Source of the DNA: Scolanthus callimorphus
Lineage: Eukaryota; Cnidaria; Anthozoa; Actiniaria; Edwardsiidae
Direction of reading: 5' to 3'
DNA length: 64,000 nt
NCBI GenBank assembly: GCA_033964015.1
Contig: JAWWUD010000104.1
Coordinates: forward strand, 310,001-374,000
Below are positions 34,401 to 44,169 of the stretch, piece by piece (position 1 is the stretch's first letter; each line of letters starts with the position of its first letter). The notes beneath the pieces are model-generated. The model was given only the letters and a program-made list of their open reading frames with translations. It was not told the origin of the DNA and ran no database searches. The translations under genes were made by a program, and so were the position numbers.

Positions 34401-37400
34401 TTCTGTGAGCGTGGCAGATCAAATGGAAGCTAAACGTTTGCGCAAATCAGGGGCAATTATCATAACTGTACGTAAGGTATAAGAGGTTCATCTAATGAAT
34501 GACTAAATCTATCCCTACCATTGTTTTGTATTCCAAACATTCGATGTCCCTTCTTTTTCACCGCTGTGGCACATCGACAGACCAGCTGCATCTTATAGCT
34601 GTAGCTGTCGCGGTCAGGGGTATAACCGCTGTACAAAGGACTTGTCTCATCGCGGTCAGTGAAAACCATGTGGTGTAAGGGTCTGATGCGAGCGTGTCTG
34701 TATCTGTGACGTCCGAGAGGTCGCAACGTGAAATCGAGACAAACTGGAATAAATCAAAGCGCCGCAAAGGCGAACTCGTGGTTGGTGAGCCATCAACTAT
34801 AATCAAGAGAACTTTCGTCGAGCAAGTTCATTGTTCATTGTTATATAGCGAGTGCTCACTCCAACCGAGCGCGCGCTCTTATTGGCTAAATGAAGGTCAC
34901 GTGGTGAAGTAAAATAAAATATTCCCCGACCAGTCAATATTTGGAAAATTATTGACTGGTTGGGGAATATTGCTTTCGCGCGTCGCGTTTGAGAGCGGGA
35001 AAAAACGTTTATTGTAAACACGCGAGTCTTTTTAAAAACCTTTGCTAATGCAAGAAAATTGTGTTGTTTAGGAGTGTTTCCCCTTTACATGATGCAGTCG
35101 CGCGCAAACTTTGTAACTTCCCTTTTCATTCTGGAAATACATTTGTTTTGACTTAATAATTGCAGTAAATTTTCTGCTATATAACAAAACACTTAATGAC
35201 TATTCCCTCGGGAAACACCAGTTTTGTTTCCCCCGGGAGCAGTCATTAAGTGTATATTGTTCGCAAGCGTGTTGAAAATCAATGAGGTCGATTGCGCAAA
35301 TAAAACGTTGGGTTCTTGCAAGCCTTGCAAGCCAACAGATATTTTGCGGAACAGCTCCGTTTTTGTGCACCTGTACTTTTCGAGCAAGTTCACAAGATAT
35401 CATTGTTCGCATAACGAGTCGGAAATCAGAAGCACGATGACGCAAAGAAGACCCGAGGTTCTTGCAAACTCGTGCGTTTTCTATCCAAATGCCACAAACA
35501 AACACCCAGACGTACTGTGCATCTGAATGTAGTATACTTACTTTTGGGTGGATTCGCTTCCTCAGGTAGATGAACGACCAGGGCGCGTGCCGGCTCTACC
35601 AAGTCATCAATAAGCGTATCTTCTCTCACTATTCGGGATTCAGTATTGTTTTCAGGTCTGTAGCCTAGACAATCAAAATTAAAGAGGAATGCACGAATAT
35701 ATCATGGAGCAGGTGACAACGCTCCACTTCGCGTGTTCACAGATCTTCTCTCGACAAGGTTTCGTTGTTGCGAACTTGTCGGAATAACAACCTCGATCAC
35801 GCAATGACAACCTCTGAGGTTCTTGTAAGCTCGTTAGGGTTCGCATGCCCCAGTACATTCTGATCTCCAGCAGACATTCCTGACACTACTCCCTGGATGT
35901 GCCGGTCTGTAATGTAGTGTTCTTACAGCTTTTGGGTCGATCAGGTTCCGCGAGTAGTGGAGCGATAAGAACGGATGTCTGTTCTACAAAGTCATCAATA
36001 AGCATTTCTTCACTCGCACGTCTATTCTATATTGTTCACAAGTTTATAACCTAGACAATCAGAATTACAAGCGGAAGAAACATTTCTTGGACGAATTTTT
36101 GACAAAGTTTCATTGTTTGAAACGTATTGGAAATAAAAAAGCTCTATCACGCAAAGAAAACGTGAGATTCTGGTGAGCTCATACATTTGCTAGGGGTCCA
36201 ACCGCAACGATCAACTAAAACATACGTCCCGTGCACTAGTCCATGTACGTGCCAAACTTTAAGTATACTTACTATCGGGTCTATCCGGTTCGTCGGGTAG
36301 AGGACTGACGTGGGCCGGTGTTGGTACTACTAAGTCGTCAACAACCGCATCTTCCCTCCCATGTCGGGATTCAGTATTTTTACAGGTCTATGACCTAGGT
36401 AATCAGAGAGAAAGAAACTTTACAGGAAAGAACATTTGATCGAAGGTTATCTACGTAAATGTGACAGAAATCCACAACACGCGATCACGTCAAGAAAACA
36501 TCAGCCTCTTGCAAGCTTGTAATTTTTCTACGCCATTGAGTTAATGAGACAACGAGTCGGTTTTCATCCACCACAGTTTAATACAACGTTGGGGCAATGG
36601 CGCCCGGACCGTGAACGAAGGTTCGTGGTCACATGACCACTGACCACGAGGTTGATACATACACAGGGTGCCCAATGCCTACATAAACACAATATAGCCA
36701 TATAACACTATGGCGCGGCCTGTTTTTCCTTCTCCTTACATACAAGATGGCAGAAACATGGTTACAATGCAATGTAAGCTATACTACTGTTACAAGGTAA
36801 ACTAAAGTAAATAAAGCTATATACTGGTGGAGAAAATGGTAAAAATATATCAGGGCAGACAAACTGTTACTGTACAATTGTACACAAGACACTAATGACT
36901 ATAACACTGATATAGGACACACACACACTACGGTGTGTAGGTTGCCAGGGATACAATATGGGGACGGGTGTGTACACATACTACTATCCATAATGACATA
37001 CATGGCTACCCGGAGGTACCATGTATGGGGGGGAGGGGCGACCACTTTTCTTTCTTCTTGTCTCCTGTCCTATGCTCGAGTAAATTGTGGAGGTGGTGGT
37101 CGGGGGAGGGGGTGAAAAAAATATCACAAATTACATACATATGTACAACAAAATAAAGGGTCGGCTGCTGTGATGTTCTAGCGTTGAGTTAAGTAAATAT
37201 ATATCTTGACCAATATGGAGCAAACAAAATTATATATGCTAAATAATATGTAAATAAATCATGAAAAAATAGAAAAACAGAGAAGAACATAGCAACTAGA
37301 CTAGAGTACACGATAATGTCCATTATCTTAGGGCAAAACTAGGAGAGATTAATGAGTGATTACGTAAGTGTCCATGTCTGCTACGATAATAAACAATTGT

Positions 37401-38624
37401 CAATAAACAAAATGGCGACTTTGTAGACATGCAGCTACGTTAAAACGTGTCCCAGATCTTGTGTAGAGCCCGCTCGGCAGGTTTTGGTAAAATCAATGTT
37501 ATGCAGCACATGTGGCTTCGTTGCACGCAGTCAGTCATAAGCACGCTTGAAAATAATATCAGCATCCTTTGGTTGTGTTAGATCTATCCTCACAATGGAT
37601 CCCCGCAAAAGTAAACAAAATATCGTCTGTGTTGTGTTGTAGATTCTGGAGTAGTCTTGGTAGTGATCAAGCAGCTTCGTAATCGTTGACATGCGGCTTC
37701 GTTGCATGTCGTATCTCGATCTTGTGGAGTCGTGAGCTGGCTCGAAAATAATCTTAGTTGAGTTTCCTGAGCTGTGTTGTCAATCTTTGAAGAGTAAGTC
37801 ATCGTCAGTTAGTAGTCCTTGGGGCAGTCGAATGTAGTTGTAAGAAGTTTTGGAACACGGTAGGGCCCATTGCCCCGCACTGAAGAAGAAACTGCTTCCA
37901 AGGCTCTTTCGCCAGTCGTGAATGTGCACAGCTTGGCACAAACCGTTCTCGAAGTCCTTGTAGCGAGCCGTATATCCTTGGATAACCTTCGCCTTTGGAA
38001 GGCCGGTGAATTAGCTTGTTCCTAATCCCGCCGCAGGCCACCACGCCATTGGGTTAATGAGACAACGAGTCGGTTTCATCCACCACAGTTTAATACAACG
38101 TTGGGGCAATGGCGCCCGGACCGTGAACGAAGGTTCGTGGTCACATGACCACTGACCACGAGGTTGATACATACACAGGGTGCCCAATGCCTACATAAAC
38201 ACAATATAGCCATATAACACTATGGCGCTAGGAGTCCAACATTAACCCAAAAAGTCCTTGGGACACGAGTCCCTGTGCATGCCGAACGGTAATGTAGTAT
38301 ACTTACTATTTGGTCGATCCGGTTCCGCAAGTAGAGGAGGGAGAAGGGCCGGTGTTGGTACTACCAAGTCATCAATAAGGACATCTCCTTTCACATGTCG
38401 AGATTCAGTATTGTTCACAAGTCTATAACCTAGATAATCAGAATTACAACAGGAAACTTTGGAGGACGAACCTTTCTTCGAGCAGGTGAAAACGCTCGAC
38501 CTTTTTGTGTCTCTTTGTGAATTTTTGTTAAAATGTCCTTACCTTGTATTTTGAGGTCAAGGAATGACCAAATAAGGACAACTTTTACACAAAGCCACAT
38601 GGCCGTCCTCTCATCCTTGTGCAT
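22496..38624 (-). CDS. Gene A: secreted modular Cys-rich / Thr-Pro-Arg-rich protein, probably damaged
   Basis: Minus-strand exons: 38624-38543 (signal peptide, hydrophobic MWLCVKVVLIWSFL), 38429-38307 and 35664-35542 (acidic/proline), 34743-34519 (WSC-like), 31986-31834, 27665-26217 (Thr-Pro-Arg repeats), 25691-25618, 24952-24894, 23537-23422 and 22839-22496. The sum is 2748 nt, and all borders are GT-AG with matching phases, mostly phase 1. It is a paralogue of gene B (45936-53254) exon by exon, but lacks B's exon 4 and has extra copies of exon 2. Two further exon-2 copies (35927-36050, 36273-36394) are broken and left out. The repeat exon carries two offsetting frameshifts. The WSC-like exon lost two cysteines present in B. 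Role unknown; a secreted, disulfide-linked matrix or nematocyst protein is inferred. It may be a decaying gene, or the indels may be sequence errors. Confidence 0.7.
23735..24290. repeat. Tandem minisatellite, about ten 53-bp units
   Basis: The unit has the form CCACCCTGGAATTCCA, then ATGTCCTCAACAGGGG, then TGCGGTTTTTTCAACTGC. The CCTGGAATTCCAG core is palindromic and resembles the core of the array at 21866-22158. It lies in gene A's intron between exons 8 and 9. The long plus-strand open frame here (23798-24313) is only the repeat read through. Confidence 0.9.
24685..24815. mobile_element. Small inverted-repeat element
   Basis: GGGGATCAGTCCCCTAGTGT is followed by ACACTACGGGAGAATTCGCG and a TTACCCCTGGGACATAATTT stretch. 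The segment has partial dyad symmetry, so it is probably a MITE. Low certainty. Confidence 0.35.
25040..25520. repeat. Dispersed repeat, copies 2 and 3 in tandem
   Basis: Two successive copies contain TTTCATTTCCTTCCTGGAAA, AATGTGG-TGAATCAGTCAG and TTTAGTTATTATTTTGTTAT. They are related to 20545-20815 and lie in the gene A intron between exons 7 and 8. Confidence 0.75.
26217..27665 (-). CDS. Gene A exon 6: 1449-nt Thr-Pro-Arg/Lys repeat exon with two frameshifts
   Basis: One exon of exactly 483 codons lies between acceptor TTGACAG (27666) and donor GTAAGT (26216). It opens with an acidic Cys stretch (ISDGDGDCEE) and closes with PYPM, as in gene B exon 6. Most of it is short units such as NRPTRP and KHWPTRKK. 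The outer parts share one frame. A TAG at 27243-27241 shows that the frame slips near 27240, and a single missing base near 26776 restores it; the middle, about 155 codons, is open only in the third frame. Such a Thr/Pro-rich segment suggests a heavily O-glycosylated, extended stalk. Confidence 0.7.
27705..27930. mobile_element. MITE, copy 1 (inverse of 50000-50235)
   Basis: The segment runs from TTTCACATGACTGTCAAGAC through TCTCAGCCAATCAAATT to TGATTGCTCAATTGCAATTG, with inner dyads around CAGCCAAT/ATTGGCTG. The same sequence occurs reversed in gene B's intron 5. Confidence 0.75.
27931..28168. mobile_element. Short TIR element abutting a long relative
   Basis: It starts TACTATATCCTCACTGCATA and ends TATGCAGTGAGAATAG, so about 25 bp of imperfect TIR. 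Its outer 60-90 bp at each end match those of the 28169-31041 element; the interior is deleted. Confidence 0.7.
28169..31041. mobile_element. Long TIR element, 2.87 kb, carrying minisatellites
   Basis: It has the same left end (TACTATATCCTCACTGCATA) and right end (TATGCAGTGAGAATAG) as the adjacent short copy. Inside are a 75-bp inverted repeat at 28278-28352 (CGGTTTCCAGCCGTG...CACGGCTGGAAACCG) and the tandem arrays at 29146-30262. No transposase frame is recognisable. It lies in the gene A intron between exons 5 and 6. Confidence 0.65.
29146..30262. repeat. Two adjoining minisatellites of 61 and about 60 bp
   Basis: The first array (29100-29450) has units of CCTTCCACGCACTACGCGCG, then AGTCTGCGTATGATAGATAA, then ATAGATAA. 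The second (29455-30262) has units of CCTTCCACGCACCCCGAGTG, then CGGAGTCTTTGCGCACACAA, then TATCACTTTTGTGATAATAA. Both share the CCTTCCACGCAC start, so one array evolved from the other. The open frames on both strands are read-through of the repeat. Confidence 0.9.
31042..31833. other. Gene A intron 5, nothing recognised
   Basis: AT-rich intronic sequence. I see no exon homologous to gene B and no clear transposon end apart from a short direct repeat region. Confidence 0.4.
32097..32380. mobile_element. MITE, copy 1 (related to 59007-59219)
   Basis: The TIRs contain AGCCCGTCATCTTTTGGCCA and GCGGCAAGATTCAGAGCTC at the left, mirrored at the right as CCGCTGGCCAAAAGATGACG. The same TIRs bound 59007-59219. 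Confidence 0.8.
32640..34157 (+). mobile_element. LINE (L1-like) reverse transcriptase fragment, defective
   Basis: Plus-strand pieces read as a non-LTR reverse transcriptase. They include KNKSPGSDGLTVEFF (about 32845), NWRPITLLNVDYK (about 33040), ALFLDFQKAFDCLEWDFI (about 33230), RGLRQGCPLSGTLF (33408) and the catalytic QYADDTTIF (33540). The longest intact piece is 33263-34057 (264 aa). Frame breaks occur near 32990, 33075 and 34057, and the endonuclease domain is absent, so this is a 5'-truncated dead copy. It is inserted antisense in the gene A intron, where gene B has its exon 4. Confidence 0.9.
34918..34975. repeat. Hairpin / short inverted repeat
   Basis: AATATTCCCCGACCAGTCAATA is separated by a few bases from its mirror TATTGACTGGTTGGGGAATATT in approximate form. 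It is probably a solo TIR pair. Confidence 0.6.
35175..35260. mobile_element. Short MITE related to 8501-8938
   Basis: ACACTTAATGACT at the left is mirrored by AGTCATTAAGTGT at the right, with GGGAAACA in the loop arms. It is the same family as the tandem units near 8.5 kb and lies in the gene A intron between exons 2d and 3. Confidence 0.65.
35542..35664 (-). CDS. Gene A exon 2, copy d (intact, 41 codons)
   Basis: Acceptor GTCTAG, donor GTAAGT, phase 1 to 1, 123 nt. It encodes an acidic then proline-rich segment (REDTLIDDLVEPARALVV, then PEEANPPK). It is homologous to 38307-38429 and to gene B 52614-52736. Because the phase is symmetric, extra copies can be added or skipped without changing the frame. 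Confidence 0.75.
35927..36050 (-). pseudogene. Gene A exon 2, copy c (broken)
   Basis: It has the same acceptor context (GTCTAG) and the recognisable core MLIDDFVEQ. A frame break and an in-frame TAG follow VNNIE, and the usual AAAAGTAAGT donor has become AAAAGCTGTAAG. The length is 124 nt instead of 123. Probably skipped. Confidence 0.7.
36273..36394 (-). pseudogene. Gene A exon 2, copy b (1-nt deletion)
   Basis: Both splice sites are good (CCTAG acceptor, GTAAGT donor), and EDAVVDDLVVPTP is readable downstream. One base is missing near the start, so the copy is 122 nt and stops at a TAG if read from its phase-1 acceptor. Either a dying exon or a sequencing error. Confidence 0.7.
36531..38227. 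mobile_element. LTR-like insertion (TRIM type), 1.7 kb
   Basis: Direct repeats of about 185 bp lie at 36531-36715 and 38044-38227. They differ at only a few positions and begin CGCCATTG and end ACTATGGCG (6-bp inverted tips). The 1.33 kb between has no reverse transcriptase or long frame. Each repeat contains TGGCGCCCGGACCGTG, resembling a tRNA primer-binding site, though its place inside the repeat is unusual. Flanks are TTTTCTA and CTAGGAG, suggesting a 3-4 bp target duplication. It separates exon 2 copies a and b of gene A. Confidence 0.65.
38307..38429 (-). CDS. Gene A exon 2, copy a (intact, 41 codons)
   Basis: Acceptor ATCTAG, donor GTAAGT, phase 1 to 1. It encodes LVNNTESRHVKGDVLIDDL followed by a proline-rich end (PPLLAEPDRPN). 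It follows the signal-peptide exon directly, as the equivalent exon does in gene B. Confidence 0.78.
38543..38624 (-). CDS. Gene A exon 1, signal peptide
   Basis: ATG at 38624, 82 nt, donor GTAAGG in phase 1. It encodes MHKDERTAMWLCVKVVLIWS and on to IQ. It matches the gene B start (MYKDER..MWLCV), which supports the start choice. The protein probably enters the secretory pathway. Confidence 0.8.
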
Positions 38625-39589
38625 GCGCAGGCATAAGGTCGCTAGTCTGTCACGTGATCAGTGATAAGCAAAGACGTTCAGTACACCAAAGGGGCAAAGG
38701 CATATTTGCGTGCCTGGCTCATCCTTACTCCTCCCCCTGTGGTAGGACCCTCACGCGCGATGAAAGGTGAAAGTGATCTTATTACGGACCTGTCAAGGGA
38801 GCCTGTCACGCAGCTGTTCTGCGCATCTCTCAAATCACATAAGTATCGTCCCGTAACGATGGCTAGCGAAGTTTAAAAACCTTCAAAACAAATCGTATAT
38901 AATCTCGCTACTTCTCAATCCATCCGACCATGCTTTTGAGCTTTACATATTCTTAGATAGTTATCTGATAGGATGGTCTTATATTAGTTTTGCTGATAAT
39001 TCGGGGGTCGCTCATGGAGCATGTTCTATTTTTCGTCACCCTTATTTTTCCAACGGCTAAGAGGTTATAGAGAATATTATTCTGCAGAAATGATTTCCCA
39101 TTTGCCACCTTAACAAGCAGCAGGGGCTCCTCTATTCCCTTTGCTAGGCCAGCGGTAAAAAATGTGGGTCATTACAAAAAAGTAACAGCTATACAAATAA
39201 TGCAGTCAAGCAAAACATAATGCTGAATTGAAAAGTGATTCCTTTTCGCCATTTCCATGTGTTGCTGCCGTTAGAAATAGACAAATCTCAGGAAGGGAAC
39301 TGAAAAGTTTTCAAATTTGTCGGTTGGTAATATGTGGGCGCAGACTTACGTCTAATGTGACTTTCCCTCTTAAAAAGGTCTTATGTTCTACAAGAGACTA
39401 CATTGTAGATATTTTTTATCAAAAGAATATCTGAACCGAATAAAACCTGTATTTATCGAGTCAACCATCTCGATGGTTTGAAAATTCTGTAATATTTTTA
39501 CTACTCAGTTGTGAATTGACCTTCTCTTAAATCAGGCACATCACATACAAACTGATAAAAGGGTAGATGGAAAAAATGAATTCGTAGAT

Positions 39590-39840
39590 GTATACCTTGA
39601 AATAGGATCAGCTGGCTCACTGAGTATTCTTCGGGGGCAGAAAGGGATAATAGTTTCATTTTGCCTTCCACGGAAATCACGCAACTAGCGTTACGCTTTG
39701 TCTGTCATTCAAGAAAACAACACAGTTTAGCAGCAGGGGTAATTAGGTGGCTCCTGTCTGGTGGCTCCGTAAACAATGTTACAGCACGAGAAACGTGAAA
39801 AAGGTACCTGGGTTAGCAACAAATGTTATCGAGATATAAA
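39590..39840 (-). promoter_or_regulatory. Upstream block shared by genes A and B (A copy)
   Basis: Similar in order and orientation to 56330-56560. Shared bits are TGAGTATTC, CAGCAGGGGTA and AGTAAACAATGTT. On the minus strand both copies end in a plausible donor (AAGGTATAC here, AAGGTAGATT there), so this could be a 5' UTR exon plus promoter of the A/B family. The coding alternative in this copy (MKLLSLSAPEEYS...) is not preserved in the other copy. Confidence 0.35.
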
Positions 39841-41489
39841 AAGACCTTAAGCGTTGGAGGCTTTGCTGCGTTGAAGACAAATTCCCCAAAAATATTAAAT
39901 GATCATTTAGAATGTTATTAAGAACAGACACGCGTGTTTGTAAATAACAGGTCTGCTGACCGAGAGACCATTCAAAGCTGAACTGATCAACCTGCCGATA
40001 ATCTCCTGAAAAATTTGAAATATATTGTATTTTAAATATTTTAAAACATTTAGACCCAACGCTGCGAATATTTACAATATAATTTACATCCGTTATTACA
40101 AAATCCTTTTACAGACACTACGCCTAAAATAGATACAAATATTATTGGGAGAAAATAAGTTCGTTTTGTACAAAAGGAGCATCTTTCATTCAGTTACAAA
40201 TGATGTATGATTGAAAAACTACCTTGATGTTATATTGGTACAATACTGGTTGGCTATTTGTGTTCGCTTCTGTGTGAAAGACGAGTAAGACGCAATAAAT
40301 GCTAGTTTGAAATAGAAAGTGTTGGCGCGACCTGAATCGTTGCAGCAATTTGATGATTCTAACTTTCTATTTAATATCTGGAACATTGTAAAAGCAAGTT
40401 GACTTTTTGCTCCTACAAGCGTTTTAGTCGGAAATGACAACGTGTTTCTAGTCTGGACATTTGAAAGTTAGGTTAAAGAAGGATTTGTTTACTGCTAATA
40501 TCTGTACCTTGTATTCATTTCGGCGCGCGCATTTCAATTCTGTTAATGACGTTAAATTATGTAATTATAGAGCGACGAGAACTGAGAGAGTCAAGGCTCG
40601 CCACCTGTAAATTTAAAACTTTTATAAAATCTGACCAGTTCACAAGATCAACATGACGTTTGTTGGCTCAGACGGGATTAAGTGCTCAGATATGGAGGCC
40701 CGGATAAAGTAAGGCGAAGGGTTTGTCATAGAGAAGAAGGAGTTGAGAGAGGTTTTGCAAGGACAACACGAGAAGAAGCAAGAAGAGAGACGGACAAAAA
40801 AAAAGTTTAAGTAATGCTGGAATGCAATAAATTTCTATTGAACATGCATATAGGCAATCTCATTGCCTTAGACATAAAATCAGTACAACCACTATGCTAG
40901 AAAAGCTTTTCTGAGGAATTATAGGGAGAAATAAGCGCATGTGGTATTCACAACAGGATATGAAAATTTTAAAGACTTCGTATGTGGGGAACCTAGCGTA
41001 AAATGCAGATTCTCCCTTGGCCTCCTTTGTTCTTCTTTAATCTGATTGATCTAGAGACTTTGTTGCCATATTTTCTAAAACCAAGTCGAAATCTATCAAT
41101 TTTCACTTTTATTATGTTACTAGCAGTGACAACTTTCTGTGGTACAAAAAAGTAGGAGATATCCTACGTGGGGAACCTTCAATGCCGTAGGTTTAGCAGG
41201 TTTAGCACTTAAACTACTAGAAGCTAAAGAGAAAGGAGCCAAGAGGCAACACGACTAAACAAAGAGAGAAAAGACAGCATGAGCTGCAGCTAAGAGAATC
41301 GGAGCTGAATGCGTTATTGAGTAGAATAGATGGTATGATGGTTAGTAGCTGAGGATGTTTAGCTAGAATGCACGAGTTGCCCAAATTGATTCACGTAAAA
41401 GATGGTTAGACGGTTGATCCTTCAGCATTAGCATAGATTTTAAATAACATACGTTCACATTATTGAGTGCGCTTCTGACGAACGAACGA

Positions 41490-41720
41490 CTAGACATTCT
41501 GCTCCCGATTATCAATGCCTGTGTGGTTATTCTACAGAAGAAAGACGGGGACAACAGGGTGTGTATTAACTTTAGGAGACTGAACCGTCGTACGTTGCTT
41601 GATTTCCCGTGTTGTAAGGTGGGGACAGCAGAGTTTGCATTGACTTCAGGTGACTGCACCGTCGAACGTTGCTTCAATACCTGTACTACTTCTACGTAAG
41701 AAAGACGGAGGCCATAGAGT
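41490..41720 (+). mobile_element. LTR-retrotransposon reverse transcriptase relic
   Basis: The plus frame reads VVILQKKDGDNRVCINFRRL (41522-41581), matching the start of the Gypsy-type reverse transcriptase domain. A decayed second copy follows about 165 bp later (RKKDGGHRVCID). No other domains are present. A short, dead, partly duplicated fragment. Confidence 0.65.
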
Positions 41721-41883
41721 GTGTATTGACTCCAGCAGGCGGAATTGACAAACGTTGTTCGATTCAACGCTTGAGTTATAAGATATGTCCCAAAAGATGG
41801 CTAATTAGCAGTACCAGATCCCAATGGCGACGTAAGACGTATCAGAGACAGTTTTTGTAACGAGTCCACGGAACGCTTCCAAT

Positions 41884-42243
41884 AGACCTTTTTTTCCAAA
41901 TGGCCGCCGAAAATTCAAATCGATTTTTGTTAAAATGAACACCAGTACTAGAACACATATCACTTTAGTAAAACTACAAACTTTCACTGCATTATATCCA
42001 ATATCTTCCGAGAAAACAAACGTTGACAATTGAACATTGAGAGACGTTATGCGTCATACCCCCAGTCATACAAATATCTTAAAATTTTCATTTTTCAGAC
42101 TCTGCTTTCTCAGCCGAAATGGCATTTGGCATAACGAAAATTTTACTAATGTGAGGATACTCTTTCCAGTACCAGTATTTGATTTTCAGTCAGTTTAATT
42201 TGAAGACATGTGAATTTTCGGCGGCCATTTTGGAAAAAGTGGC
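41884..42243. mobile_element. MITE, 360 bp
   Basis: TTTTTCCAAATGGCCGCCGA followed by AAATTC at the left is mirrored at the right as GAATTTTCGGCGGCCATTTTG. It is non-coding. Confidence 0.75.
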
Positions 42244-42435
42244 ATATTGAGTAGCTATTAGTCATTTGAGGAAACCGATTGAGGATGTAAAATCAATGTT
42301 ATTGGGGTTACTCTGGAAGATTATCCGCATGTGAGGAGATAACCCTACGATGATCAGAATCCATAATGTGGTTGATCGCTGTCCAACACAATCGTGAATT
42401 AGTTCGGGGCCCTTTTTCCTAATCTTTTCCTTTGT

Positions 42436-42665
42436 ACGGCTAGGTGACGCAGTGTGTTAGTGCACGGCACACTGTGCGTGCGGTCCTCAGTTCGAATCTC
42501 GCATCCACCAAGCCGAATCGACTTTTCTCTGTTCCGAGTAGCTTGCTTATTCCTTTCAAATGGAGCTCTGATAAGAGAAAGGGGGTAAAGTGGTACACTG
42601 TCGACCTCGGGTTTGTCAGCCGAAGCCTATTACGAGCTATCGACGTTAAATAAGGAACCTTACTT
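42436..42665 (+). mobile_element. tRNA-derived SINE of a second type
   Basis: The head GGCTAGGTGACGCAGTG and a B-box-like AGTTCGAATCTC (42490) form a tRNA-like start. An unrelated body and an AAATAAGGAACC tail follow. It differs from the 6800/51110 SINE family. Confidence 0.6.
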
Positions 42666-42946
42666 TACTTTATTTATGAAGCAAACTCAGAACAAAGGAG
42701 TGTTTGAGATGTGTATCCTTGGAAAAGCAAGTATGGTCTTTCCTGACGTCCTAGTTTGCATGGTGAATGTGGCGTACATGGAAACTGCTGGTGTGAAACT
42801 CGGTAAGGAAGCTACGGCTAAACTAGGACACATGTAACATCACAAGAAACATCGAAGAAGCACAAGAAACATCGCACGCATGTGTTTGGGGCACATAAAA
42901 TGTTTATTGTCTTTCGAATGGGGTGGCCACAGATCTGTGGCTTGTG

Positions 42947-43727
42947 GCGATTTTTTCTTCCCCACCTTTTGCTGAAGTGATTCAGTCAGTTAGTTGAAAA
43001 ATAAACGTCACATCTAGTGGCCGAAGAATCCCAACCGTGCGAGTACGTGTTTCCTCCCTTCAGCAAAACGTAGCACGGCCCATAGCAGAGCTCGCACCTT
43101 CCGCTTTTCCATATATCTTGCTGAGAGAAGTGCTGAGATAAAAACAAACATTATCTGGCACAGATAATGACATTTATTTGAGCACGTATCTTTTCATAAT
43201 GTCAGTTGGTAGACAGGCTGGCGCGCGGGCTGTCGGTGGGAAAATACCAAGCAATTGTTTGAGCCAATCAAGGCAGAGCACTCACGTGGTTCCATTCCTG
43301 TATGTATCGGCTGACTAGCATTTCAGTTAAGCTTATTCTTTGGAAGAAACAGCGACAGCCTTCAACCAAAACTTCTTCAGTTCAAGGTTTTTTTCCCACC
43401 GCCTCCCCAACTCCAGCCCACTTGTATTGATCTTATCTTGTCAACATTGTTTCGAAGCGAGTCCGCAAGATTGAGTATAGTATATAGTATATAGTATATA
43501 GTATATAGTATATAGTAATAGTATATAGTATATAGTATATAGTATATAGTATATAGTATATAGTATATAGTATATAGTATATAGTATATAGTATATAGTA
43601 TATAGTATATAGTATATAGTATATAGTATATAGTATATAGTATATAGTATATAGTATATAGTATATAGTATATAGTATATAGTATATAGTATATAGTATA
43701 TAGTATATAGTATTTAGTATATAGTAT

Positions 43728-43768
<41 letters not shown>

Positions 43769-44060
43769 TATAGTATATAGTTGAGTATAGTATATAGTAT
43801 ATAGTATAGTCTAGATAATGTGGGTGGCGGTTTTTTCTTCCCACCTTTTGCTGAAGTGATTCAGTTAGTACTGTAATCCAATTTACATAATTTACGAGTT
43901 GAAAAATAAACGTCACATCTAGTGGCCGAAAAATCCCAACCGTGCGAGTACGTGTTTTGGTATTCCTCCCTTCAGCAAAACGTAGCACGGCGCATAGCAG
44001 AGCTCGCACCTTCCGCTTTTCCATATATCTTGCTGAGAGAAGTGCTGAGATAAAAATATT
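42947..44060. repeat. Direct duplication (about 215 bp) flanking a microsatellite
   Basis: Copies at 42947-43146 and 43829-44056 share CCACCTTTTGCTGAAGTGAT, ATAAACGTCACATCTAGTGG and CATATATCTTGCTGAGAGAA. The long minus-strand frame at 43377-44126 is only read-through. Confidence 0.8.
43473..43808. repeat. (TATAGTA)n microsatellite, about 335 bp
   Basis: Around 45 near-perfect heptamer repeats with a few variant units (TAGATAG) near 43730. Confidence 0.97.
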
Positions 44061-44102
44061 TATTGTGTCCCGACTACAAAATTTGTCGCGCGCAACAATG
44101 TT

Positions 44103-44169
44103 TCGCGTGGCTAAACTAGGAAACATGTGTCCGGCTATAATCTTGCGTGCTACATGTGTCCTAGTTTAG
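44103..44169. repeat. Palindrome
   Basis: GGCTAAACTAGGAAACATGT is mirrored by ACATGTGTCCTAGTTTAGCC. Part of the motif also occurs at 42815-42840. Possible MITE. Confidence 0.6.

Noticed and set aside
43377..44126. 249-aa minus frame with Tyr-Ile-Leu repeats
   Set aside because: Translation of the (TATAGTA)n microsatellite and its flanks.
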